In this document: positions 36,415 through 43,914 of the stretch, piece after piece | How the letters are laid out: each line of letters starts with the position of its first letter | How positions within the stretch are numbered: position 1 is the first letter of the stretch | NCBI GenBank assembly: GCA_018401695.1 | Contig: JAGYKD010000003.1 | Coordinates: 248,001 to 312,000, forward strand | Direction of reading: 5' to 3' | Origin: Flavobacteriales bacterium | GTDB taxonomy: Bacteria; Bacteroidota; Bacteroidia; CAIKAF01 | Length of the DNA: 64,000 nucleotides | Notes under the pieces: model-generated | Seen by the model: the letters and a program-made list of their open reading frames with translations, nothing else | What the model was told of the DNA's origin: nothing | The model's database searches: none | Made by a program: the position numbers and the translations under genes

Positions 36415-37266
36415 CTAAGCTCCCTTTGGGGCATTTAGCTCTTGTGGACTTGGCTTGCCTAAATCCAATTCTAGTCCGTCCCAGGCTACCTTAAACCCAA
36501 ATGGATGTACCAGGGCTTCCAATTCCTCATGAAGAATGTTGTCTTGGTGTTGAAGCTGAGTCAAATACCACAAGGTCTTGGACTGGCTGATGCCCTCTTT
36601 TTCGAACCTACGTTTCAAAGCTAGGGCTTCCGGAAAGCCCATACCGTAGGGGTCACCCGATTGACGTGCTCCATATCGGCACCCACACAAAACCAAATCT
36701 AGGTTGTGGTACTTTAAAAACCGAAAACTAGGCTCTCCATATATGCCTGTATCGCTTGCATAGAGCATGCTGTACTTCCCTTTTCGTATAAGGTAGTTCA
36801 GGGGCTCTCTGTCGCCGTTGTTGTTGGCCCGAATGGGATGAACCAAATAGTTCCCCAAAGATAAGGTCTGAAAAGCCTGAATCTCGAACAAGGAGGCTGA
36901 CGTTTGCCCCAAATTTGCTTTTAGTTTTGCTACCGTTTCGGTGTTTCCAAAAACGTTAAGAGGCGAAATTCTTTTTAAATCCTGGCCGTTTTGTAATACT
37001 AAACTTAATTCTTCCGGCGCTATGTTGTGGTACGACGACCTAGTCAAAAGCAAATACTTTACTTGGTCCAGCATGAGCTGCTGGGTAACTGCTTGATGAA
37101 AGGTATCTGCCGGAAAGTCAATTTTTAAGCAGGCATCAATGAGCAGGCTGCTCCTGGAACGCACATGCTTGCCTCCCAACTCCAAGGAACGGTGGCTTCC
37201 ATGCGATTTGCTAAACAATCGAGGCCAGCCTTGTTCAGCAGCAGTTCCTAAAATCTGTATACGCAT
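36415..37266 (-). CDS. Metallo-beta-lactamase-fold protein lacking metal-ligand motifs
   Basis: About 283 residues from MRIQILGTAAEQGWPRLF; a longer frame from 37314 runs over the promoter. The fold is recognised by the N-terminal strand LGTAAEQGWPRLF, by LLIDACLKIDF, by MLYASDTGIYGEPSF and by the C-terminal LHEELEALVHPFGFKVAWDGLEL. The T-H-x-H-x-D-H zinc motif reads TRSSYHN and the later T-H-x-S-H strand reads TQLQH, so almost all metal ligands are gone while the fold signature remains. It is unlikely to be a normal hydrolase; it could be a binding or structural protein. It is divergent from the protease-like gene at 37362. Confidence 0.72.
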   Translation of the reverse strand: MRIQILGTAAEQGWPRLFSKSHGSHRSLELGGKHVRSRSSLLIDACLKIDFPADTFHQAVTQQLMLDQVKYLLLTRSSYHNIAPEELSLVLQNGQDLKRISPLNVFGNTETVAKLKANLGQTSASLFEIQAFQTLSLGNYLVHPIRANNNGDREPLNYLIRKGKYSMLYASDTGIYGEPSFRFLKYHNLDLVLCGCRYGARQSGDPYGMGFPEALALKRRFEKEGISQSKTLWYLTQLQHQDNILHEELEALVHPFGFKVAWDGLELDLGKPSPQELNAPKGA

Positions 37267-37289
37267 AATTGACCTTCCATATCTCTGTA

Positions 37290-37297
37290 CAAAGGTA
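37290..37297 (-). promoter_or_regulatory. -7 element for the gene at 36415-37266
   Basis: TACCTTTG on the minus strand exactly fits TAnnTTTG and lies 23 bases before the ATG at 37266. No clear -33 element was found. Confidence 0.45.
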
Positions 37298-37349
37298 GCA
37301 TTCGCAGTAGCCAAGCATTTTAAGCAAGCGTTACCATGCTTTAAATTTT

Positions 37350-37357
37350 TACCTTTG
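37350..37357 (+). promoter_or_regulatory. -7 element for the gene at 37362
   Basis: TACCTTTG exactly fits TAnnTTTG and ends four bases before the GTG start at 37362, so the transcript would be almost leaderless. Confidence 0.45.
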
Positions 37358-37361
37358 TAAG

Positions 37362-37760
37362 GTGGAAATCATAGGGCGCAGCGCATATATTTATTTCCCC
37401 GATTTTTCGGAGCAAGGAGTTCCCGCCAAAATAGATACCGGTGCTTATCGATCGGCCCTGCACGGCGAAGTCATAGAAGAGCGCGGAAAAAAACTCCTGG
37501 TGCGTGCCTATTTTTTATCCTTAAACCAAGCTCCTGAAATTTGGTTGCCCGGAATCCGCAAAAAAAACATCATCAGCAGCAATGGCCAATCTCAAGAACG
37601 CTGGCTGGTGCGCATCCGCCTTAAATTAGGACAGTTTGAAGGTGTAGCCGAGTGCAGCCTGGCCAATAGGGAAGGCTTAACTTTTCCGGTATTGGTGGGG
37701 CGCAGATTGCTGCGCAACAGATTTCTAGTAGATGTTTCTCAAAACCAATTGCAGCCATGA
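37362..37760 (+). CDS. RimK-associated retropepsin-like 'ATP-dependent zinc protease' family protein
   Basis: A 132-residue protein of the family annotated as ATP-dependent zinc protease or RimB, which has a retropepsin-like fold. The active-site motif D-T-G-A is in AKIDTGAYRSALHG (Asp about residue 25), with the flap-side pattern FPVLVGRRLLRNRFLVDVS near the end; both match the family. It starts with GTG; no ATG fits. The stop overlaps the next gene by four bases (ATGA). In other bacteria relatives sit beside RimK-type glutamate ligases, but none is seen here. Confidence 0.8.
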   Translation: MEIIGRSAYIYFPDFSEQGVPAKIDTGAYRSALHGEVIEERGKKLLVRAYFLSLNQAPEIWLPGIRKKNIISSNGQSQERWLVRIRLKLGQFEGVAECSLANREGLTFPVLVGRRLLRNRFLVDVSQNQLQP

Positions 37761-38272
37761 GTTTTGGACCGGAACGCAGAATCCTCGAAACTGCCAACAT
37801 GCAGCGGTGTGTGCAACGTATGGCCGCCGAGTTGCTGGAAATCTTGGACACCCAAAAACCTCTTTTTTTAGTGGCCATTCTTCGAAACGGACTGCCTTTG
37901 GCCAAAGGTTTGATGGCTTATTTGGAGCCTGAATTTCCTGAGGGGGTTCAATTGATACCAACCAATCCCAATAAATCGGCTCCTTGGGAGCAGCCCGGTC
38001 TTCCATCGTCGGCGGGTTCTTTTACCCATGCTCAAGTGGTAATAGTAGACGACGTTTTGAATACCGGAAAAACGGTAAGCTATGTTATGTCAGCCCTTTT
38101 GCAGCAGAAGCCGCGGTGCATTCGCTTGGCGGTTTTGGTAGATCGAGCCCATAAAACCTTTCCATTAATCGCCGACGTGGCTGGTTTTCGCCTTTCGACG
38201 TTGCCTGGACAATTTGTGCAGGTGGACATGGAGCAGCCGATTCCCCAAATTTGGATTAGCGATTCCCTTTAG
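37757..38272 (+). CDS. Phosphoribosyltransferase (PyrR-like)
   Basis: A 171-residue type I phosphoribosyltransferase. The PRPP-binding motif is VVIVDDVLNTGKTVSYVM, preceded by FLVAILRNGLPLAKGL, and followed by RLAVLVDRAHKTFPLIADVAG, which resembles the PyrR/uracil phosphoribosyltransferase subgroup. It could act in pyrimidine salvage or regulation. The ATG overlaps the protease-like gene, so the two are translated together. A long repeat-filled gap follows. Confidence 0.85.
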   Translation: MSFGPERRILETANMQRCVQRMAAELLEILDTQKPLFLVAILRNGLPLAKGLMAYLEPEFPEGVQLIPTNPNKSAPWEQPGLPSSAGSFTHAQVVIVDDVLNTGKTVSYVMSALLQQKPRCIRLAVLVDRAHKTFPLIADVAGFRLSTLPGQFVQVDMEQPIPQIWISDSL

Positions 38273-38278
38273 GTTTTT

Positions 38279-38330
38279 GGGCGCCCGGCCTTTTGGGTCG
38301 GCCTGGCTTTCAGCCATAGCTTCGGGCTAT
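38279..38330 (+). repeat. Truncated GC-rich element F1
   Basis: GGGCGCCCGGCC directly after the phosphoribosyltransferase stop resembles the 5' end of the other GC-rich elements, with short arms (TGGCTTTCAGCCATAGC) but no long stem. It runs into the second repeat type at 38341. Confidence 0.45.
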
Positions 38331-38340
38331 TTGAGACTTT

Positions 38341-38530
38341 TGATGCGATGCTATTCTGGCGGCAATCCTGTCCTGACCGCAGCGTCAGGAATCCTCATTT
38401 ACAATCAGTAAACTGCGGCCTGCCCTGACCGAAGCGTCGGAGGCCTTTCTATTTGCCTGCGCCTTAGTTTGTACCGACGGTTTGGTCGGCATTAAAAAAC
38501 CTTGAAAACGCAAGGGACCAAAAGTCTCTA
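38341..38530 (+). repeat. Dispersed TTTAC/GTAAA repeat, copy 1
   Basis: Contains GCTATTCTGGCGGC (38350-38363), TCCTCATTTAC (38392-38402), a five-base spacer, GTAAACTGCGGCCT (38408-38421), a GCCTTAG segment and CCTTGAAAAC (38500-38509). The same blocks in the same order occur at 52184-52320. The TTTAC...GTAAA dyad is the centre. No reading frame is conserved between the copies. Confidence 0.7.
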
Positions 38531-38566
38531 TTTGCTTCAATGCTTGGTTCGGGTGGATTTTCCCAT

Positions 38567-38736
38567 GGGCGCTTTTGGAAAACGAATAAAAGAGAATGGC
38601 CCCCCGGCCGGACGGAGGGCCGTACGCAGCCCACAGCCAGCCAAACCGGGAGCGAGGAGGCCCCGAATCTTCGGGGACCCCACAGCCCCTGGTTTGGCGG
38701 CTTTGGGCAATTACGACCGGAGACAGGGCCGGATAG
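38567..38736 (-). repeat. GC-rich intergenic stem-loop element G
   Basis: Arms GCCAAACC (38640-38647) and GGTTTGGC (38691-38698) enclose the hairpin CCCCGAATCTTCGGGG (38661-38676). On the minus strand it opens CTATCCGGCCCTG and ends CTCCGTCCGGCCGGGGGGCC, the theme of the other elements. It sits in the 580-base gap between two convergent genes. Confidence 0.65.
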
Positions 38737-38830
38737 AATAGCTAGACTCCTTAAAAGGAAGGGCCCAAAAAGACCAAAAAAAATGTGTAATTTTATAGGG
38801 TAAGCATGAGGCCTTACCTGAACCTTGCAG

Positions 38831-38860
38831 GGCAGAATTTTTCTGCCTTGTTTTATTTTG
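38831..38860 (+). terminator. Terminator-like hairpin beside the glycosyltransferase 3' end
   Basis: GGCAGAA (38831-38837), loop TTT, TTCTGCC (38841-38847), then the T-rich tail TTGTTTTATTTTG on the plus strand. A second hairpin, GGTAAG...CTTACC (38799-38818), lies just before it. The T tail faces plus, although no plus-strand gene directly precedes it, so it may end a small transcript or act in both directions. Confidence 0.5.
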
Positions 38861-39791
38861 GGTCGCCCTTAAATATGCTACGGATGCGGTAGGGGCGTTT
38901 TTTCTGGCTTTCGAAATAGGTGCGCATTTGGACTTCGGCCATAAGCCCAAAGGTGACCAGTTGAATGCCTGCAAGAATGCACAAAACGCCCAAAATAAGG
39001 AGGGGTCTCCCTCCGATTTCGTTTCCTAGAGTTTTTATTACCAGTAAGTAGGCGTTAATGGCTAGGCCTACCAGAAAGAGGAGTATTCCGGACTTTCCAA
39101 ACAAATGCATGGGCTTTTGAAAGTACTTTTGCATAAATACCATAAGCACTAAATCGCTCAGAACTTTAAAGGTTCGGCCCAATCCATATTTGGAGGTTCC
39201 TGCGGTTCTGGCTCGGTGGTTCACATTCATTTGATGAATTCGAGCCCCTTGGAGGCTGGCCAGCACGGGAATAAAGCGGTGCAATTCACCATACATGCTC
39301 AGGTTTTTGGCAATGTCTGCCCGAAATACCTTTAGTGTGCAGCCATAGTCGCGGATATGTACCCCGGTAAGGTGCCGAATCATGCTATTGGCCAGGCGGC
39401 TAGGAATTTTGCGCAACACCATTCCGTCTTTGCGGTTGGCTCTGTTGCCGGCTACTACATCAAATTCACCTTGTTCCAAAGCCTCAATCATGGCCGGAAT
39501 ATCGGCCGGGTCGTTTTGAAGATCGCCATCCAAGGTTACAATAAGGTCTCCGGTAGCATGCTCAATTCCGGCAGACATGGCCTGTGTTTGGCCATAATTT
39601 TTTTGAAAAATAAGTAGATGCGTATTTGGCCCAGCGTGTTTTTTGACCTGCAACACGGTGTCGTCGGTAGAGCCGTCGTCTACCAGAATGATTTCGTGAT
39701 CAAAGGCACTTAGCGCGGTTTCTATTTGGTAAATTAGGGCTTCAATATTTGGCCCTTCATTCATTACAGCAACAACGACGGAGACTTTCAT
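38853..39791 (-). CDS. Glycosyltransferase family 2 (DPM1/ArnC-like)
   Basis: A 312-residue membrane-anchored glycosyltransferase. The GT-A domain covers residues 1 to about 225: VVVAVMNEGPNIEAL, DHEIILVDDGSTDDT, the metal motif TLDGDLQNDP, and SGDLIV-like and GNRANRKDG segments. Two C-terminal membrane spans (about 230-252 and 262-284) follow, then a basic tail. This layout matches polyprenyl-phosphate sugar transferases that build lipid-linked sugars for surface glycans. A -7-like TTACTTTG lies five bases before the ATG on the minus strand. It is followed by a 580-base repeat region. Confidence 0.9.
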   Translation of the reverse strand: MKVSVVVAVMNEGPNIEALIYQIETALSAFDHEIILVDDGSTDDTVLQVKKHAGPNTHLLIFQKNYGQTQAMSAGIEHATGDLIVTLDGDLQNDPADIPAMIEALEQGEFDVVAGNRANRKDGMVLRKIPSRLANSMIRHLTGVHIRDYGCTLKVFRADIAKNLSMYGELHRFIPVLASLQGARIHQMNVNHRARTAGTSKYGLGRTFKVLSDLVLMVFMQKYFQKPMHLFGKSGILLFLVGLAINAYLLVIKTLGNEIGGRPLLILGVLCILAGIQLVTFGLMAEVQMRTYFESQKKRPYRIRSIFKGDPK

Positions 39792-39817
39792 GGCACAAAG
39801 TAACCAAAAAAGAACCG

Positions 39818-40765
39818 TTAGGGTTGCATGTTCTTAAGCATAGATATGATTCTGAGGCGTTGGTAAAGGCAGTCCAATCTTGCCGGGGCTTCGCCGGCAT
39901 AGGATTCGTCCAAAGCCAAGGGCAAAGCTTGTGGAGCATTAACTTCTATTTGTTCGCCCTGCCAACTTTTGGCCAAAGGCTCTTGCAAAAAACTGCTTTG
40001 ACGAATGGCCGACCATTTGCTGTATCTTTCAAAGGTGCTTAGCTTAGGAATAAGCTGGATTTCAAAAAGCCCGTCGTCGGGAATGGCCTTGGGTGCATGC
40101 ACAAATCCTTGGCCATGTGCTTGGCCCAAATGGACCGATAAAGAAAAGCATGGACCTTGGTACACCAAGGTTCCGTCAATCGAAATTTCTACTTCGGTAC
40201 CTTTCCATTGGTGCAACTGGTTTTTGATTTCGCTAAGACTTTTGGCATTTTTTCCTTTGGCTTTCTTTGCGCTAAGGTTCTGACTTGCCTTGCCTAACCA
40301 ACCTAAAGCAGCGGCATTTAAAAAATAAGATTGGTCTACTTGTCCATCCTTTATGTAGGTTGCCAAACCAAGGTCTTGATAAAAGTAATGACCAAGCTTT
40401 AGGTTTCGGGCGGCTTCTTCCGGGGTAGAGGGTATACCCACGGAGGGGTGCCAATTTTTGGCTTCCCCGGATGGGATGAAACCCAATACATGGTCGGCAG
40501 GAACTTTTAGCTCGTCCTCAAGCATACCATTCATTGTGGCGTGCACGGCTTCTTCTCTTGCGGCGGCAAGAAATTTCTTTTTGCCTTCCTTAGCTAGGGC
40601 TCGAGCCATTCGACGCAGGGCGTCGGGGCTATCGAAGCCAAATGATTCGAAAGGAATATGAAGTTTTTGTAGGGCTTCTTGAATGCGCTTAATGGCTTTC
40701 TGGTCGGATTTGGTTTGATCCAAAAAAAATAGGGACCAAGGGGAGTCGTCGGGAGGATTTACCAT
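39818..40765 (-). CDS. Diacylglycerol kinase/YegS-fold protein without the GGDGT motif
   Basis: A 315-residue protein with the layout of YegS/DagK lipid kinases. The second half-motif LGFIPSGEAKNWHPSVGIP keeps the 'P-x-G-x-x-N...G-I-P' pattern, and the C-terminal beta domain shows DGTLVYQGPCFSLSVHLGQ, GGFVHAP-like and DDGLFEIQLIPK segments. The nucleotide-binding GGDGT is missing: the equivalent stretch reads FLAAAREEAVHATMNGM. It is therefore probably not an active kinase, or uses an altered site. The start overlaps the preceding gene's end by seven bases, suggesting coupling. Confidence 0.7.
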   Translation of the reverse strand: MVNPPDDSPWSLFFLDQTKSDQKAIKRIQEALQKLHIPFESFGFDSPDALRRMARALAKEGKKKFLAAAREEAVHATMNGMLEDELKVPADHVLGFIPSGEAKNWHPSVGIPSTPEEAARNLKLGHYFYQDLGLATYIKDGQVDQSYFLNAAALGWLGKASQNLSAKKAKGKNAKSLSEIKNQLHQWKGTEVEISIDGTLVYQGPCFSLSVHLGQAHGQGFVHAPKAIPDDGLFEIQLIPKLSTFERYSKWSAIRQSSFLQEPLAKSWQGEQIEVNAPQALPLALDESYAGEAPARLDCLYQRLRIISMLKNMQP

Positions 40766-42018
40766 GAGCGAATGAGTCGAATCCAGCTTTCCGGTGCATG
40801 TTCCGGAGAAATGTGAAGCAAATAGGGACCTGGTGCCAAATCAACCACCGAAATGGGAAAACCCTGCCCTGTTTTAATGGTTTGGCCGCTTAGGCTTACT
40901 ATACTCCAGGCTGCAGGTTGCAGGTTTGCTTCTTTGGTGTTTAGCCAGTCTTTGGCAGGGTTTGGGAAAATAAGTTCTTGGGATGAGGCCTCTAAGGAGG
41001 CAATACCCACTCCGGGTTGGTCTTTATTGATCGAAAGTCCCATAAAGTGTCCAACAAATACAAAACCACTGTCGGCTGGAGCTAGTGAATAAACCAAATC
41101 GGTAATGGATTGGTTTTGAAAAGCGCTTTGTGCATGAAAGCCCAAGCTATCGTAGTAGGCAAGCCCATAACCATTGCCGTTGCAGGCAAACCAAAAGCGC
41201 CCTAAACTGTCTTTTTGGATGTCCCAAACATTGGTATGGCTAAGTCCTGTATTGCTTTGGTTAAATATTTCGAATTGACTGTTTTGTCGATTGAAGCGCA
41301 TGAGGTGGTTGCTGCCTGTTTGTCCGGCAAAGCCAAGCCACATCCATTCGTTGCCATCCAAGGACAAACGCTGAACATGCTGATGGGTTAGGCCCGAGTC
41401 GGTATTGAAGAAGAAGGTACTGCCATTGTTTTTTAACGCATACAAACCGGCCGATGATGTGGCAATCCAAAGGTCACCTGCTTCGTCTAGTTCCAGATCC
41501 GGAATGTCCGAAAAAGGCAATAAGCCATTGGTGGTTTGGTTGTTGAACAATTGCCAGGTAATGCCATCGAAGCGGTACAAACCTCCCCCGGAGGTTCCAA
41601 TCCAAACCAGATTATTGTCAAAGGCAAAAGAAAGGATATGGTCGTGATTAAATCCTCCCGGTCCACCCAAATTGTTGGAAGAAAACTCCGAAAAAGTACC
41701 ATCAAGATTTCTTCTAAAGGCTCCTTGACTTGAGGTTCCTATCCACAATCTGCCTTGTTGGTCAATTTCTAGGGCGGTAACAAACCACCCGGAAGAGACA
41801 CCCACGACTTGTATGGTACTGTCCACCAAGTATGCCAGGCCATTACTGGTACCTATCCAAAGCGTATCTCCCACAGATTTGGTTAGCTGAGTCACTTGGG
41901 CTGCGGGTAAATTCGAATTTTCGGGTTGAAAAGTTTCCCAAGAATAATTGATTTGGGCTTTTGCCGACAAACCAAAAATCCAAAGAAATAATAACCAGAC
42001 TAATATTTGGCGTTTCAT
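40759..42018 (-). CDS. Secreted two-component-regulator-propeller protein with T9SS tail
   Basis: A 419-residue secreted protein. The signal peptide is about residues 1-21 (ending SAKAQ). It is followed by about seven Reg_prop-like repeats of the form L-W-I-G-T-x-x-G-L/A, for example TLWIGTSNGLAYL, RLWIGTSSQGAF, LVWIGTSGGGLYRFDG and DLWIATSSAGLYAL, which form a beta-propeller. The C-terminal 75 residues (FPNPAKDWLNTK...VDLAPGPYLLHI) match the T9SS type A sorting domain. There is no kinase or DNA-binding part, so the name refers only to the repeat type. Function unknown. Confidence 0.85.
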   Translation of the reverse strand: MKRQILVWLLFLWIFGLSAKAQINYSWETFQPENSNLPAAQVTQLTKSVGDTLWIGTSNGLAYLVDSTIQVVGVSSGWFVTALEIDQQGRLWIGTSSQGAFRRNLDGTFSEFSSNNLGGPGGFNHDHILSFAFDNNLVWIGTSGGGLYRFDGITWQLFNNQTTNGLLPFSDIPDLELDEAGDLWIATSSAGLYALKNNGSTFFFNTDSGLTHQHVQRLSLDGNEWMWLGFAGQTGSNHLMRFNRQNSQFEIFNQSNTGLSHTNVWDIQKDSLGRFWFACNGNGYGLAYYDSLGFHAQSAFQNQSITDLVYSLAPADSGFVFVGHFMGLSINKDQPGVGIASLEASSQELIFPNPAKDWLNTKEANLQPAAWSIVSLSGQTIKTGQGFPISVVDLAPGPYLLHISPEHAPESWIRLIRSW

Positions 42019-42042
42019 GGTACTGCGAATTTAGGCATTCGG

Positions 42043-43851
42043 TCACATAGTCCATACCCTTCCTCCTGTTTTTGAAAGAAAAATGCACCTTCTGCAGCCA
42101 TCCATGGGATAAAGAACAAACCAGAGGGTATGCGGGGGAAACTGGCGCACAAAGGCATCTGTCGGTGGTTTAAAGGGCAGCCAAAGTATTATATCGGCTT
42201 TAAAATCAGGAATTTCTTCTTTTATTAAGGAAGCAATCTTGTAGTTTTGGACTTGGTAGGCTTTGGAGTTTTGGTTCGGCTGGGCCTGTAGTTGAAACCA
42301 AAGTTCTGAGTCCTTATACAGGCTAAATCCATTACCCTGAGGCTCTAAGTAAAAGAAAGTTCCTTTATTGGCCTGCTCCAAACTTAAACTAATTCCCCAA
42401 GCCCAAACCAGCCCAAAGGCTAGTTTTTTATGCATTGTTTTTTTAAAAGCAAAACTTAGCATAAAGAACAGGGCATACAGCCATAACACCCATATCAGGG
42501 AAATGGAAGCTCCCTCCAAACTGACCCAATCGTGAGCTCCTGTTATGGATACCCAGTATATCAAGAGTCTTGCCGGAAGTTCCCAAAACCAATCTATAGG
42601 CAACAAAACTTGGAACCCGACGGCCTGCCAAAGGAGCCAGGCATTTGCAAAATAAAGCGTTAGCGCGCCTAAGGGAATTCCTACAAGGTTATTGAGTAAA
42701 AATAGCCAGGGAAAACTTCCAAAATGATACAGGGCAAGTGGAGTAGTAAATAGCTGGGCAGCAAGTGTTGCAGACATTCCTGACCAAAGCCATTTAGGAA
42801 TAACTTTTGGGCGCTTAGATTCCAATTTAGGCACCCAAATCAAGATTCCGGCAACGGCCAAAAAGGAAAGCTGAAAACCGGGAAGGCTTAGGTATGTATA
42901 ATCTATCGCAATCATAAATAAAGCGGCTAAGCCTAGGCTATGAAGGGTGTCTACTTTCCTTCTTCCCAAACCGGCCATTGCATACAGGTTCATCATGAGG
43001 CAAACCCTTGTTACCGATGCGCTAAAGCCTGTAAGCCAAGCATAGGCCCAAAGGGCTAAACTCAGTAAAACAAAACGCAAAATCCTGTAAGTGAGTTTAT
43101 GGTTGGGCAATGGTTTAAGTAGCCATATAAATAAACCGAAAATCAAACCCGCATGCAAGCCAGAAACGGCTAGTACATGAGAGAGGCCGGCCTGAGCAAA
43201 CCAGTTTTTTATTTCCTTGGGAAGCATACTTTTTTCGCCCATAGCCATGGCCAGCATTAGTGATTTGGCAGGGCTTCCATTGGCTTTGGAAGACATAAAC
43301 CCTACCCATCTTTTTCTAATGCCGGGTGTTGGGCTAGGGTATAGGTTAAGGCAGCGAATGTTTTGTTTTTTTGCTGACAAAAGGTATTCCACATTTAGGT
43401 GTTGAAGCCAATTCCGGATTTGAAATGCATTGGGTCTTTGCATAAGAGCAGGCCATTCCAAAAAGCCCTCCACTTGCCATAGTTCTCCGGGTTTAGGATC
43501 CAGGCTGCTTTTATAGGGGAGTTTCCACAGAATAGCAGTTCCCTCGGGTGCTGTAGAACCGGAAAGCACCGTGGCCGTTAAATAGCGCTTTTTTGGATGT
43601 TCGTACTGGCCATTTGGGCTGAGCAACAGTTTTGCGGAAATTCTTTCGTATGATCTTTCGGCCTCTTGTTTTGGTTTGAGGTAAAATCCGAATAAGGGTA
43701 TGGCCAAATAAGCTAGGCACAGGATTAAAGCATTTCTTTTGAACCCTTGCCAAAAAAAGGGTAGGGCAATTAAAAGGCCAATTCCGTTTGCAGGGCCATA
43801 AAATCCAAGGAAAAATAGGGCGAGGAACTTCCAAGACAAAGGAAGCACCAT
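42043..43851 (-). CDS. comEC: ComEC/Rec2 family DNA-uptake channel
   Basis: About 602 residues, polytopic. The N-terminal soluble domain (about 95-170) is the DUF4131 type, and the competence domain follows with MGEKSMLPKEIKNWFAQAGLSHVLAVSGLHAGLIFG, the family signature (A-G-L-x-H-x-L-A-V-S-G-L-H). About ten membrane spans are expected. No beta-lactamase-like C-terminal domain is present; the last 110 residues are short and beta-rich. The in-frame ATG at 43887 is inside a terminator hairpin, so the ATG at 43851 (MVLPLSWKFL) is preferred. It carries single-stranded DNA across the inner membrane in competent bacteria. Confidence 0.88.
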   Translation of the reverse strand: MVLPLSWKFLALFFLGFYGPANGIGLLIALPFFWQGFKRNALILCLAYLAIPLFGFYLKPKQEAERSYERISAKLLLSPNGQYEHPKKRYLTATVLSGSTAPEGTAILWKLPYKSSLDPKPGELWQVEGFLEWPALMQRPNAFQIRNWLQHLNVEYLLSAKKQNIRCLNLYPSPTPGIRKRWVGFMSSKANGSPAKSLMLAMAMGEKSMLPKEIKNWFAQAGLSHVLAVSGLHAGLIFGLFIWLLKPLPNHKLTYRILRFVLLSLALWAYAWLTGFSASVTRVCLMMNLYAMAGLGRRKVDTLHSLGLAALFMIAIDYTYLSLPGFQLSFLAVAGILIWVPKLESKRPKVIPKWLWSGMSATLAAQLFTTPLALYHFGSFPWLFLLNNLVGIPLGALTLYFANAWLLWQAVGFQVLLPIDWFWELPARLLIYWVSITGAHDWVSLEGASISLIWVLWLYALFFMLSFAFKKTMHKKLAFGLVWAWGISLSLEQANKGTFFYLEPQGNGFSLYKDSELWFQLQAQPNQNSKAYQVQNYKIASLIKEEIPDFKADIILWLPFKPPTDAFVRQFPPHTLWFVLYPMDGCRRCIFLSKTGGRVWTM

Positions 43852-43862
43852 GGGTATAAAAA

Positions 43863-43898
43863 TAAAAAAAGCGGATTGCATGTGCAACCCGCTTTTTT
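43863..43898 (-). terminator. Rho-independent terminator of the gene at 43915
   Basis: On the minus strand, arms of 15-16 bases (AAAAAAGCGGGTTGCA and its partner TGCAATCCGCTTTTTT, one mismatch) surround the two-base loop CA and run into a T tract. It follows the stop codon at 43915 directly. Confidence 0.9.
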
Positions 43899-43914
43899 GG
43901 AATATGCTTAAAAA

